NCBI GenBank assembly: GCA_947496215.1
Contig: CANMCF010000005.1
Span: 124,001 to 188,000 of the forward strand
DNA length: 64,000 bases
From: an uncultured Bizionia sp.
GTDB lineage: Bacteria; Bacteroidota; Bacteroidia; Flavobacteriales; Flavobacteriaceae
Direction: 5' to 3'
Under the pieces are notes generated by a model. The model saw only the letters and a list, made by a program, of their open reading frames with translations. It was not told where the DNA came from and searched no databases. The translations under genes and the position numbers were made by a program. This document shows, piece by piece, positions 42,466 to 52,113 of the stretch. Within the stretch, counting starts at the first letter, position 1; the number at the start of each line of letters is the position of its first letter.

Positions 42466-43348
42466 CAGGTGTTCCATTTCTGGAAATGTAGCACATATAC
42501 GAAATCCTATAGAGTTGTAATACTTTGATGGAAGGGTTGGAACCTGTCAAGTTATATTTCATCAAAGGCCTTAATAGTTTATGGATCCCACTGAAAATGA
42601 CTGCTAATCCATAGCGATTCAAATAGGAAAACAATGAAAGTAGATCATTGTCGTGTGTTGTGATGGTATTGGCACTGTACAACCTGATCAAAGTCTCGGC
42701 AGCCTGCTCTTTTTTGTTGAGATAATTGCTGCTTTTCTCTATTCCTAAATGATACACTTCATTGTCTATGTGTAGAATGCTTATCTGCTTTAGTTTTAAC
42801 AAGGCCCCAAAGTAATTGTCATAACCATAGCCGTTATTGGTCATCTTGGAGTTTATAGTCTCAAAAGCTGTTTTTTTTATGAGGTAATTCGCCGAAATAA
42901 TAACTTTGTATGGGTTCAAGTTTCTTTTATGGGCAGGAACTTGTTCTTTGTTCATACCGTATTTCCAACGCAGGACATAATCTTTTTTCGGTCTTTCATT
43001 ATAATAGGTGAAACCTCCAAAAACAGCCTCATAACCAGAGTTTAATTGATTGATGTAATCAGAAATGAAACTATCATTTTTGGGAAGGACATCTGCATCC
43101 AAAAATAAAAGCCAGTCGTATTTTGATGATTTGGCTAAGAATTGACGAGCTTTTACTCTTCCCAAGTTGTGTTTGTGAACTAAAATTTTGGTGTGTGATA
43201 AATGAATCTTAGTATTTATGTCTTGTGAGCTCCCGTCTTCAAGTATGATGATTTCAAACATTATTTTGCTCGCATTGAGTTGCATGTGTACTTTTCGTAC
43301 AAGTTTGCCGACGTCGTAATTATATGTGGGGATTAATACTGAAAGCAT
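42455..43348 (-). CDS. GT2-family glycosyltransferase
   Basis: 297 residues. GT-A fold: LSVLIPTYNYDVGKLVRK, IIILEDGSSQD, and LLFLDADVLPKND with the metal-binding DAD (about 93-95). GYGYDNYFGALLKLK and the acceptor-side motifs follow, and a short hydrophobic region lies near the end. It is convergent with the ketoisomerase gene, overlapping its end by 11 bp. Confidence 0.85.
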   Translation of the reverse strand: MLSVLIPTYNYDVGKLVRKVHMQLNASKIMFEIIILEDGSSQDINTKIHLSHTKILVHKHNLGRVKARQFLAKSSKYDWLLFLDADVLPKNDSFISDYINQLNSGYEAVFGGFTYYNERPKKDYVLRWKYGMNKEQVPAHKRNLNPYKVIISANYLIKKTAFETINSKMTNNGYGYDNYFGALLKLKQISILHIDNEVYHLGIEKSSNYLNKKEQAAETLIRLYSANTITTHDNDLLSLFSYLNRYGLAVIFSGIHKLLRPLMKYNLTGSNPSIKVLQLYRISYMCYISRNGTPVME

Positions 43349-43458
43349 AATGTTTTGATAGGTTAAAAGTACATTTTTTTAAGCGTTCAATTACAGAATT
43401 TTAGTTTTTTTTAGAGATAAAATAGTAACTTGCAAAGAAATAAAAATCTAGTACCCGT

Positions 43459-44277
43459 TTGAAGAGCAAACCTATTTCAGAACTCATTTATAAGCAAATT
43501 CTCGAAAAAAAAGAAGAGTTGGCAATACAGTTTGATAAAACAAAAACTGCTATTGGTTATTTTTTTTTAGACGACTTGTTACCAGAATCTCTGGCGAAAG
43601 AATGTTTTGATGTGTTTCCATCAAAATCAGAAATGAAGCAATTGAAGTCTCTTAAAGAATATAAATATGTCTCTGCACAAATGGATAGGCACAATGATCT
43701 TTTGGAATCAGTCGTATATGCTTTTCAAGATGAAAAGATAGTGAGTTTGATAGGTGAAATATGTAATATAGAATCCTTATGTCCAGATGATTCGCTGTAT
43801 GCGGGAGGATTGTCATTAATGGGGCATAAGAATTTTTTGAATCCACATTTGGATAATTCTCATGATGCTGAAAGAGAACGTTGGAGAGTTTTGAATTTGT
43901 TGTATTATGTCACTCCAGATTGGAAAAAAGAAAATGGAGGTCATTTGGAATTATGGCCTAATGGTCCAAAAAGAGATCCTGTCGTGATAGAGAGCAAGTG
44001 TAACAGGTTGGTTGTTATGGCTACACATCAAGACTCATGGCATTCTGTAAATAAAGTGACGGTGGATAGCAATAGATGCTGTATCTCCAATTACTATTTT
44101 AGTGATGAGCCTTTAAAGGAATCTGACAGATTTCATATCACTAAATTTAGAGGTAGGCCAAACGAAACATTGACAAACATGGTTTTGGATATGGATGCTT
44201 CAATTAGAATGTTGGTTAGGAAGGTATTTAAAAAAGGTATTCGTAAAAATCCACATATTTATAAAAAAGAATCTTAA
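43459..44277 (+). CDS. 2OG-Fe(II) oxygenase
   Basis: 272 residues from a TTG. The double-stranded beta-helix has NPHLDNSHD (the HxD metal pair at about 131-133), GGHLELWP, WHSVNKV (distal His at about 194) and a following Arg in NRCCISNYYFS for 2-oxoglutarate. It resembles prolyl-4-hydroxylase-type dioxygenases found in polysaccharide loci, which probably hydroxylate a sugar or its acyl group; the substrate is inferred from context. It lies 24 bp ahead of the MBOAT gene. Confidence 0.78.
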   Translation: MKSKPISELIYKQILEKKEELAIQFDKTKTAIGYFFLDDLLPESLAKECFDVFPSKSEMKQLKSLKEYKYVSAQMDRHNDLLESVVYAFQDEKIVSLIGEICNIESLCPDDSLYAGGLSLMGHKNFLNPHLDNSHDAERERWRVLNLLYYVTPDWKKENGGHLELWPNGPKRDPVVIESKCNRLVVMATHQDSWHSVNKVTVDSNRCCISNYYFSDEPLKESDRFHITKFRGRPNETLTNMVLDMDASIRMLVRKVFKKGIRKNPHIYKKES

Positions 44278-44301
44278 TATAAGATTTACTAGCTTTAATA
44301 G

Positions 44302-45726
44302 ATGTTATTTAATACAATAGATTTTGCGGCATTCTTTCCCATTGTTTTGGTATTGTATTGGTTTGTTTTCAATCGTAACCTGAAGTTTCAAAACATATTT
44401 TTAATAGGAGTTAGCTATTTTTTTTACGCGTTTTGGGATTGGCGTTTTTTGGGGCTCATATGCTTAAGCTCAATCATCGATTATTTTGTAGGGTTGCAGC
44501 TTGGAAAGGTTGGTGGAAATAGGAAATATTGGTTGTGTTTTAGTTTGTTTACCAACTTAGGATTATTGGGATTCTTTAAATATTTTAATTTTTTTATAGA
44601 TGGTTTCAAGGATGTCTTCATGCTTTTTGGACAACAAATTCAAGGCACTACGTTGGATATTCTATTACCTGTAGGTATTAGCTTTTATACGTTTCAAACA
44701 TTGAGCTATACAATAGATGTCTATAGGAGTAAAATAGAACCAACAAAGGATGTGCTTTCATTTTTTGCGTTTGTCAGTTTCTTTCCACAGTTGGTAGCTG
44801 GGCCAATAGAGAGAGCTTCAAATCTATTGCCACAATTTCAAATTCCACGCCAATTCAATTACGAAAGAAGTGTCGATGGCTTGCGTTTAATCCTATTGGG
44901 GCTATTTCAAAAAATGGTAATCGCAGACAATTGCGCAAAAGCAGTAAACAATGTATTCGATAACTATGAATCCTACAATGGTAGCACTTTGTTTTTTGGA
45001 GCTGTATTTTTTGCATTTCAAATCTATGGAGATTTTTCCGGATATTCCAATATAGCAATAGGGACTTCTCGATTGTTGGGTTTCAATTTGATGCAGAATT
45101 TCAATTCACCTTACTTGTCTCGAAATTTGGGCGAGTTTTGGAGGCGTTGGCATATATCTTTGTCTACTTGGTTCAGGGATTACGTATATATTCCTTTGGG
45201 AGGCAACAAAGTTTCAAAGCCAAAATGGATTAGAAACATATTTGTTGTTTTTCTCATTAGCGGTTTTTGGCATGGTGCCAATTGGACATTTGTAGTTTGG
45301 GGAATGATGCATGCTGTTTTTTTCTTGCCACTTATTCTTTTTGGAAGGAATGAGAAAGGCAGTCTGATTGCAGATCAAGGAAAATATTTTCCATCTATCA
45401 AGACCATAATGCAAATAGGAGTTACATTTTTGACGGTAGTAATGGCTTGGGTTTTTTTTAGAGTCGAAAATATGTCTCAGGCATACGGCTATTTTGAGGT
45501 GTTATTTTCCGAATCATTGTTTATGTCTCCTCAGATTTCCAAAGGGATGGTGTTGTTTTTATTTGTCTATATGATTTTTGAATGGCATCAACGTGAGAAG
45601 AAGCATCTTTTCGATTTTGATTTCATACCTCTAAAAAGTGTAAGATACATATTGTATTATGCTTTGATCTTTATAATATTCTATTTTGCAGGAGAGACGC
45701 AACCATTCATTTATTTTCAGTTTTAA
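44302..45726 (+). CDS. MBOAT (AlgI-like) O-acyltransferase
   Basis: 474 residues with about 11 membrane helices. The MBOAT core reads GISFYTFQTLSYTIDVYR, FFPQLVAGPIERASNLLPQF, RRWHISLSTWFRDYVYIPLG and the catalytic His region SGFWHGANWTFVVWG (about 318-332). It moves acyl groups, usually acetyl, across the membrane for O-acylation of surface polysaccharide. The SGNH-like protein 3 bp downstream is the expected second half of the machine. Confidence 0.92.
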   Translation: MLFNTIDFAAFFPIVLVLYWFVFNRNLKFQNIFLIGVSYFFYAFWDWRFLGLICLSSIIDYFVGLQLGKVGGNRKYWLCFSLFTNLGLLGFFKYFNFFIDGFKDVFMLFGQQIQGTTLDILLPVGISFYTFQTLSYTIDVYRSKIEPTKDVLSFFAFVSFFPQLVAGPIERASNLLPQFQIPRQFNYERSVDGLRLILLGLFQKMVIADNCAKAVNNVFDNYESYNGSTLFFGAVFFAFQIYGDFSGYSNIAIGTSRLLGFNLMQNFNSPYLSRNLGEFWRRWHISLSTWFRDYVYIPLGGNKVSKPKWIRNIFVVFLISGFWHGANWTFVVWGMMHAVFFLPLILFGRNEKGSLIADQGKYFPSIKTIMQIGVTFLTVVMAWVFFRVENMSQAYGYFEVLFSESLFMSPQISKGMVLFLFVYMIFEWHQREKKHLFDFDFIPLKSVRYILYYALIFIIFYFAGETQPFIYFQF

Positions 45727-45729
45727 AGG

Positions 45730-46653
45730 ATGAAAAAGTTATTGAGACATATAATCATATTTTTACTGCCAGTATTTTTGGTTTGGTTTGCGACAGAACT
45801 GTTCTATCGGACGACTCCTAATAATTTTACTTATAAGAACAAACAATTAAAAGCATACTATGACACGGCAGAAACAATTGTTTTTGGTGATTCACACGCA
45901 TTTTATGGAGTAAATCCAGAGTATTTAGACACAACAACTTTCAATGCTTCAAACATTAGTCAATCTTTGTATTTTGACAAGTTGTTGTTTGAGAGGCATA
46001 TAGATAGTTTTAAAACAATAAAACAAATATTGATAACAGTAGCGTATACTACATTGAGTGAAGAGGACAATAAATTGGATTTGGTCACTAGAAAGTATTT
46101 CTATCAAAACCAAATGGATTTGGATGTGCCTTTGATATCTGCTTTTAACCCCAGGAAATATAGTCTTGCATTGAGTAGGAGTTTTAGAAAGACAGCTGAT
46201 CTAATAGGTGAATATTATGAAAAAGGGACATTGGTGACAAGTCATCCGAATGGCTTTCTAACAACAAACACAATAGAAAGGAGTTCGAATGATTTAGATC
46301 GAGTAGCAAAAATTGTAACAAAGAGACATGAAGACAATCTATTGGATTTTGGTAAAAACACTAAACGATTGCAATCAATAATAAATGCTTGCAAACAGAG
46401 AGATATAAAAGTATGTCTAGTATCATTTCCCGTAAATTATAGGTATGTCAAATTGGTGAACTCGGATAAAGTAGATAAAATGTATGCCACGTGTAACATT
46501 TTAGCCAAAGAAAATGAGAATGTAACGTACATCAACTTGTTTGAGGACAATAGATTTAGAGATGAGGATTTTTATGATGCAAACCATTTAAATGTCAAAG
46601 GAGCAGAAAAGTGTTCCAAAATTTTAAATGTTTTGTTGCAAGAATCAAAGTAA
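45730..46653 (+). CDS. SGNH-like (DltD/AlgJ-type) periplasmic acyltransferase partner
   Basis: 307 residues with an N-terminal anchor helix (about 5-25). The SGNH blocks are visible: ETIVFGDSHAFYGVNP (Ser in GDSH at about 56) and DEDFYDANHLNVKGAEK (Asp and His at about 283-286). It should accept the acyl group from the MBOAT protein and place it on a sugar. Tight 3-bp spacing to the MBOAT gene supports this. The family overall is divergent. Confidence 0.75.
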   Translation: MKKLLRHIIIFLLPVFLVWFATELFYRTTPNNFTYKNKQLKAYYDTAETIVFGDSHAFYGVNPEYLDTTTFNASNISQSLYFDKLLFERHIDSFKTIKQILITVAYTTLSEEDNKLDLVTRKYFYQNQMDLDVPLISAFNPRKYSLALSRSFRKTADLIGEYYEKGTLVTSHPNGFLTTNTIERSSNDLDRVAKIVTKRHEDNLLDFGKNTKRLQSIINACKQRDIKVCLVSFPVNYRYVKLVNSDKVDKMYATCNILAKENENVTYINLFEDNRFRDEDFYDANHLNVKGAEKCSKILNVLLQESK

Positions 46654-46730
46654 CAAGCATATATTGAATAGAGGCACCTGGATGGATGAGATTGGTTAGG
46701 TGTGATTTAAAGAATAGCAAAACGACAACA

Positions 46731-47180
46731 ATGAAGTTCTATAGAAATTTTGTGGTATTTTGGAGTATCATTTATTTGTCTTTCGCCTTTTCAGGGCGCT
46801 TTTTAAGTAAAAAGAAAGAATGGGTGCCTTTTTTTAGGTGGTCACTGTATTCAAAATCTTATGATGAATTAAATATGTCATATGTAATTGTGACAAAGTT
46901 GGGAGATTCTGTTTTTGACGAACCAAAGCGCTTGATGGAATTGAAATCCATTCATAAATTGAGTGAACCAGACATCTATGATGAGTTTTTGAAAATAAAC
47001 AAAGATTTGGAACAAGGAAAGGAGTTTGACAATCTTTTTTTTAATAGTTTTTTCAAGGAAGGAAGTGAATACATCATGTATTCAAAAACGTTCGATTTAA
47101 GCAAGGAAAATTACTCGGAACCTAAAATTGAGAAGCAGTTGGAATATAAAAACGATAAAATGAAAATTTATGTTAAGTAA
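46731..47180 (+). CDS. Small membrane-anchored protein in the acylation group
   Basis: 149 residues from the ATG at 46731 (MKFYRNFVVFW); the frame is open from 46686, but the extra residues are not hydrophobic and the later ATG begins directly at the membrane helix. One N-terminal transmembrane segment precedes a Lys/Glu-rich soluble domain with no recognised fold. It overlaps the HTTM-like gene by 11 bp. Confidence 0.55.
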   Translation: MKFYRNFVVFWSIIYLSFAFSGRFLSKKKEWVPFFRWSLYSKSYDELNMSYVIVTKLGDSVFDEPKRLMELKSIHKLSEPDIYDEFLKINKDLEQGKEFDNLFFNSFFKEGSEYIMYSKTFDLSKENYSEPKIEKQLEYKNDKMKIYVK

Positions 47181-48108
47181 CCTGAAGACACATTTTTTTT
47201 GGAAGTTCGCTTTTGGTGACAATGCCATTTTTTCGGGCAACATGGATTCTGCTTATGACATTGTACAAAATGCGGTAAAGTATTCTTATTTGTTTTTTAT
47301 GATGTTGGTGTTTTTGCAACTTTCAAATGTAGAAGACTATCAAAATATGGAGATACTTGATCCTGTATGGCCCATTGTACCCTTTTCAGGCATACCTCCA
47401 GTTGCTTTGGCATTGATCTTTAAATCAACAATGATAGTTATGCTCACAGTACTGTTTTTCCTTCCAAGGAAAAGATTGTTCAGAGGTTTGTTCTTTATAT
47501 TCTTTTTCTTGGACATTTCTTTGGGGAATTCATTTGGAAAGGTAGATCATGGAACATACTTGCCATTGCTATTGGCTTTTTTCTTGGCATTGCTACCCGG
47601 AGAAAAGGAAAGCAATCATGAATATAAGAGCATCTTAATGTATGCAACGGCTCAATTCTTTTTGCTTATGGCATATTCCTTAACGGGGTTTTGGAAAGTG
47701 TTCTGGGGAGGCATAGAGCTTTTTACCAAAGATGTTAGCTTGTTTTCTCCATTGACGTTGCGCAATACCATAATTTATAAGTTTGAGCTAACTGGAAGCA
47801 CATTGGTTGGGAGTTGGTTCCTAGAGCACTATGTTATTGGTTACATCGTATATCTAATAGTGGTTTACATAGAGTTATTTGCAATTGTCATTTTTTTCAA
47901 GGGCAATCTACACAAGATTTGGGGGGGGTTATTAATGGCAATACATATAGGTATAGAACTTATTCTAGGAGTGAATTTCTATCAGAATGTTTTTGTGTTG
48001 GGAATACTATTGGTGTATTCTCCCTTCCATATGCAAACCAATTTCAAGGACACATTGTTGTCTCTACCTGTTGTAAGTTTAGTTAAGGGGATGATTTCTA
48101 GAAAATAA
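47170..48108 (+). CDS. HTTM/vitamin K-dependent carboxylase-like membrane protein
   Basis: 312 residues, about eight helices, with FGKVDHGTYLPLLLAFFLAL resembling the HTTM (horizontally transferred transmembrane) domain core. The Lys/His catalytic residues of true gamma-carboxylases are not evident. Similar proteins pair with small soluble-domain proteins in flavobacterial polysaccharide loci. Function unknown. Confidence 0.6.
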   Translation: MLSNLKTHFFWKFAFGDNAIFSGNMDSAYDIVQNAVKYSYLFFMMLVFLQLSNVEDYQNMEILDPVWPIVPFSGIPPVALALIFKSTMIVMLTVLFFLPRKRLFRGLFFIFFFLDISLGNSFGKVDHGTYLPLLLAFFLALLPGEKESNHEYKSILMYATAQFFLLMAYSLTGFWKVFWGGIELFTKDVSLFSPLTLRNTIIYKFELTGSTLVGSWFLEHYVIGYIVYLIVVYIELFAIVIFFKGNLHKIWGGLLMAIHIGIELILGVNFYQNVFVLGILLVYSPFHMQTNFKDTLLSLPVVSLVKGMISRK

Positions 48109-48112
48109 AGGT

Positions 48113-48796
48113 TTAGCCTCTACGTTGTACTACTTCAAACACCTTGTTTTCATCGCATTTCAAAGTTTTGCTAGGATACTTTAAAAGCAAGGCATAATCA
48201 TGGGTTGCCATTAATATGGTATTGCCATTTCTGTTTATTTCTTGTAACACCTCCATGACCTCCACACTGGTTTGAGGATCTAAATTACCAGTAGGCTCAT
48301 CGGCTAGGATAAGCTCAGGCTCGTTGAGCAAGGCGCGGGCAATGGCAATACGTTGCTGTTCTCCTCCAGATAATTCATGTGGAAATTTGTATCCCGTGGT
48401 TTTCATTCCAACCTTGTCGAGAACCTCTTCGATTCTTGAACTCATTGCAGATCTGTCTTTCCAGCCTGTAGCCTTCAGAACAAATGAAAGGTTGTCGTTT
48501 ATGGTACGATCGGTAAGTAATTTGAAATCCTGAAAGACAACACCAAGCTTACGTCTTAGAAAAGGAATGTCTTTTTCCTTCAATGTCTTCAAATCAAAGT
48601 CGACAATGTTGCCATCACCTTTTTTTAGAGGGAGATCAGCATAAAGTGTTTTCATGAAACTACTTTTCCCAGAACCGGTTTTACCGATTAAGTATACAAA
48701 ATCGCCTTTGTTCACTTGCACATTTACATCGGAAAGAACTAAACTTTCTCCTTGGAAAATGGAAGCATCTTTAAACTCTAAAATGGTATTGGACAT
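48113..48796 (-). CDS. ftsE: Cell-division ABC ATPase FtsE
   Basis: 227 residues. Walker [10 protein letters not shown] (about 38-46), Q-loop [20 protein letters not shown] (a hallmark of FtsE), signature [15 protein letters not shown], Walker [14 protein letters not shown] and H-loop MATHDYALL. FtsE works with the membrane protein FtsX to control peptidoglycan hydrolases at the septum. ftsX is not adjacent here, which is common in Bacteroidota. Convergent with the HTTM-like gene. Confidence 0.92.
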   Translation of the reverse strand: MSNTILEFKDASIFQGESLVLSDVNVQVNKGDFVYLIGKTGSGKSSFMKTLYADLPLKKGDGNIVDFDLKTLKEKDIPFLRRKLGVVFQDFKLLTDRTINDNLSFVLKATGWKDRSAMSSRIEEVLDKVGMKTTGYKFPHELSGGEQQRIAIARALLNEPELILADEPTGNLDPQTSVEVMEVLQEINRNGNTILMATHDYALLLKYPSKTLKCDENKVFEVVQRRG

Positions 48797-48972
48797 AAAA
48801 ATTCTTATTTTTTTAACTTGAAAGTTTTCGTAAAAGTATCACTAAAAAGTAAAAAGGCAAAAAGGCGAACGACGAAAGTTGGAATTATATGAACGATACT
48901 GAGTTATTTTTATTTTAATAAGTCGGTTTATAATTATAATGGATTTCTATCGTTATCAAATTAAGATTGATT

Positions 48973-48980
48973 TATCTTTG
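48973..48980 (+). promoter_or_regulatory. -7 promoter box of the TPR/barrel pair
   Basis: TATCTTTG matches TAnnTTTG 25 bp before the TPR protein start. Confidence 0.5.
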
Positions 48981-49005
48981 AGTTTAAATTAAAACAGGTG
49001 ATTTA

Positions 49006-52000
49006 ATGACTAGGAAATATATTTTGACAAGTTTATTGTTTATAGCATTCAGTGTTCAGTTATATGCTCAGAAATCGGCTGCTTATACCAGTGATTTGGT
49101 GGGCTATCAAAAGGCTTTGATGCTATACAACAATCAACAATATCTTGCTGCACAAGCGCTTTTTGGAGAAATAAGGAAAGAAACCGATGTCGAAAACATA
49201 GCGTCGGATTGTGCTTTTTACATAGCAAATTGTGCAGTTCGTCTCAATCAACAAAATGCGGATGAATTGGTAGAGGGATTTGTAGCCGATTATCCAACGA
49301 GTACAAAGCGAAATACAGCATATGTGGATGTGGCCGATTACTATTTCGAGAATGAAAAATATGCATATGCCCAAAAATGGTACGAAAAAGTAGATGAAGA
49401 ATCCCTAGGAAAAACGGAAAGGGAAAAATACAATTTCAATAATGGCTATGTGTCCTTTGCAACCAAAAACTACAAGGATGCCAAAAAATATTTGACACGA
49501 GTGGAAACGTCAGAAAAATATGGAGCACAGGCCAAATACTATATTGGGTTCATGGCTTATGAAGGGGATGATTATGACAAGGCGAACGAATATTTCGATC
49601 AAGTAAACGATCAAGAGAAATACAAGGAGAAACTATCTTACTATCAAGCCGATTTGAATTTCAAGCTGGGGAAGTTTGAAGAAGCCATAGAGTTAGCCAA
49701 AAGCAAGCTGGATACAAGTGACGAAGAAGAAGTGTCGGAGTTATCCAAAATTATTGGAGAAAGCCATTTTAACTTGGAACAGTATGAGGAAGCCATACCA
49801 TATTTAAATGCATACGAAGGGAAAAATGGGAGATGGACGAATACGGATTACTACCAACTTGGATATGCCTATTACAAGCAAGGTGATTATGAAAAGGCAA
49901 TTTCGGAATTCAATAAGATAGTGGATGGAAACAATGGTGTTGCACAAAATGCATATTATCACTTGGGAGAAAGTTACATCAAATTGGATAAGAAACAAGA
50001 AGGTCTCAATGCTTTTAGAAATGCATCGCAAATGGATTTTGATCTTGAGATTCAAGAAGATGCTTGGTTGAACTATGCCAAGATCAGTTACGACATTGGT
50101 AACCCATACCAGTCCGTGCCACAAGTATTGACAGGGTATATAGACAAATATCCAGAAACGAGTTACAAGGAAGAAATAGAAGGCTTGTTGATTGATTCTT
50201 ACATAACATCCAAAAACTACAAGGAAGCTTTCATCCTATTGAAAGGAAAAAATAGCTTTGAAAGCAAGCAAGCCTACCAAAAAGTGGCTTTTTACCGAGG
50301 AATCGAATTATACAACGAAAGTAACTATCAAGAGGCAGAAGACATGTTTGATGCTTCATTGAAGGAGCAACAGGATTCTAAATATACGGCTAGAGCGACA
50401 TTTTGGAAAGCAGAAGCAGATTATAACCTGACGGACTATGAAGATGCCTTGATTGGTTTCAAGCAGTTTCAACAACAAACGTCATCAGAAGAAACCAAAG
50501 AGTATGAAAACTTGGATTACAATTTGGCGTACACGTATTTCAAGCAGAAAAACTATGTGCAGTCAACAGAGTATTTCAATAGATTCATATCCAATCACAA
50601 AGAGGACAAGATAAGATTGAACGATGCCTATTTACGTTTGGCGGATGGTCATTTTGTGTCCAGTGAATACCAAGAAGCGATAGATACCTATGAAAAGGCA
50701 ATCAAAGTAGGGAAGATAGAATCCGATTATGCATTTTTTCAAAAGGCAATCAGTTATGGCTATATAGGGAAGTCCTCACGCAAGGTTTCGGAATTGGAGC
50801 AATTCATTGCAGAATATCCAAAGTCGAAACTTCAAGATGATGCCATGTATGCATTGGGGAATGCCTATGTGAAAAAGGGGGAGAATGACAAGGCGATGGC
50901 AATTTATGATAGATTGGGTTCAGAACACGAAAAAAGCTCTTTCTTGTCAAAGGCATTGTTGCGACAAGGTTTGGTATATTACAACAATAGTGAAAACCAA
51001 AAGGCATTGACAAAGTTCAAAAGGGTAGCTGGAGATTTTCCAGGTTCACCAGAAGCGAATCAAGCAGTATCCACAGCACGATTGATATATATAGACCTAG
51101 GTCAAGTAAATGAATATGCGGCATGGGTAAAAACCTTGGATTATGTGGAAATCACCGATGCCGATTTGGACAATACGACCTATGAAGCTGCCGAGAAGCA
51201 ATTCTTGGATAACAATACGGACAAGGCAATAAAGCAATTCAATGGTTATATAAATGGATTCCCTAATGGGCTTCACATACTGCAATCCCATTTTTACTTG
51301 GCTCAATTGTATTTCAAAAAAGATTTGAAGAACAATGCGGCGCCACATTTCAAATACGTGGTGGAAGCATCACAAAGCGAATTTACGGAAGAAGCATTGT
51401 TGCGTTTGTCCCAAATAACATTGGAAAACAAGAGTTGGGCAGAAGCAATACCAGTGCTGGAACGATTGGAAAACGAAGCGAACTTTCCTCAAAACATCGT
51501 ATTTGCACAGTCCAATCTAATGCAATCCCATTACCAGTTGTCCAAATACGAGGAAGCAGTGACCTATGCCGAAAAAGTGTTGGGTCACAGCAACATTGAC
51601 AACAAGATAAAGAGTGATGCCCATGTGATCATTGCGCGCTCTGCCATCAAGACGGGAGATGAGGCGAAAGCCAAAACAGCTTATGCACAGGTAGAATTGA
51701 CGGCAATAGGGGAAACAGCAGCCGAAGCCTTGTATTACAATGCCTATTTCAAGAACAAGGAAGGTAACCATGCAGCTTCGAATGTTACTGTACAACGTTT
51801 GGCAAAAGATTATTCAGGTTACAAGTACTATGGAGCTAAAGGCTTGGTAATAATGGCCAAGAACTTCAATGCATTGGGAGATGCTTTCCAAGCAACCTAT
51901 ATTTTGGAAAGTGTGATCAAGAATTTCTCGGACTATGAAGACGTTGTCGAGGAAGCCAAGGAAGAGTTGACCAAGATAAAGGCAGAACAGGCAAAGACAA

Positions 52001-52023
52001 ATGCTTCCGTTGAAGAAGATTAA
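49006..52023 (+). CDS. Large periplasmic tetratricopeptide-repeat protein
   Basis: 1005 residues with a signal peptide (ends LYAQ) and TPR-like helical hairpins over almost the full length. Typical units are EEAIPYLNAYE, YYQLGYAYYKQGDYEKAISE and AYYHLGESYIKLDKKQEGL; I count more than 20 repeats. The charged C-terminus (LTKIKAEQAKTNASVEED) carries no sorting domain. It should be periplasmic and act as a scaffold. A beta-barrel gene follows after 90 bp, and such pairs recur in flavobacteria, so they probably work together at the outer membrane. Confidence 0.85.
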   Translation: MTRKYILTSLLFIAFSVQLYAQKSAAYTSDLVGYQKALMLYNNQQYLAAQALFGEIRKETDVENIASDCAFYIANCAVRLNQQNADELVEGFVADYPTSTKRNTAYVDVADYYFENEKYAYAQKWYEKVDEESLGKTEREKYNFNNGYVSFATKNYKDAKKYLTRVETSEKYGAQAKYYIGFMAYEGDDYDKANEYFDQVNDQEKYKEKLSYYQADLNFKLGKFEEAIELAKSKLDTSDEEEVSELSKIIGESHFNLEQYEEAIPYLNAYEGKNGRWTNTDYYQLGYAYYKQGDYEKAISEFNKIVDGNNGVAQNAYYHLGESYIKLDKKQEGLNAFRNASQMDFDLEIQEDAWLNYAKISYDIGNPYQSVPQVLTGYIDKYPETSYKEEIEGLLIDSYITSKNYKEAFILLKGKNSFESKQAYQKVAFYRGIELYNESNYQEAEDMFDASLKEQQDSKYTARATFWKAEADYNLTDYEDALIGFKQFQQQTSSEETKEYENLDYNLAYTYFKQKNYVQSTEYFNRFISNHKEDKIRLNDAYLRLADGHFVSSEYQEAIDTYEKAIKVGKIESDYAFFQKAISYGYIGKSSRKVSELEQFIAEYPKSKLQDDAMYALGNAYVKKGENDKAMAIYDRLGSEHEKSSFLSKALLRQGLVYYNNSENQKALTKFKRVAGDFPGSPEANQAVSTARLIYIDLGQVNEYAAWVKTLDYVEITDADLDNTTYEAAEKQFLDNNTDKAIKQFNGYINGFPNGLHILQSHFYLAQLYFKKDLKNNAAPHFKYVVEASQSEFTEEALLRLSQITLENKSWAEAIPVLERLENEANFPQNIVFAQSNLMQSHYQLSKYEEAVTYAEKVLGHSNIDNKIKSDAHVIIARSAIKTGDEAKAKTAYAQVELTAIGETAAEALYYNAYFKNKEGNHAASNVTVQRLAKDYSGYKYYGAKGLVIMAKNFNALGDAFQATYILESVIKNFSDYEDVVEEAKEELTKIKAEQAKTNASVEED

Positions 52024-52113
52024 TGCAGCCAGAGCAAGTTAGATCGAGTACAATCGAGAATCGAACCCCAGAAAAGTAATAAAATCATCAGTCGTAAATC
52101 GTAATTTAAAATT

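Noticed and set aside
47170-48108. Vitamin K-dependent gamma-glutamyl carboxylase
   Set aside because: Only the HTTM-like membrane core is suggested; the catalytic residues and the soluble domain are absent.
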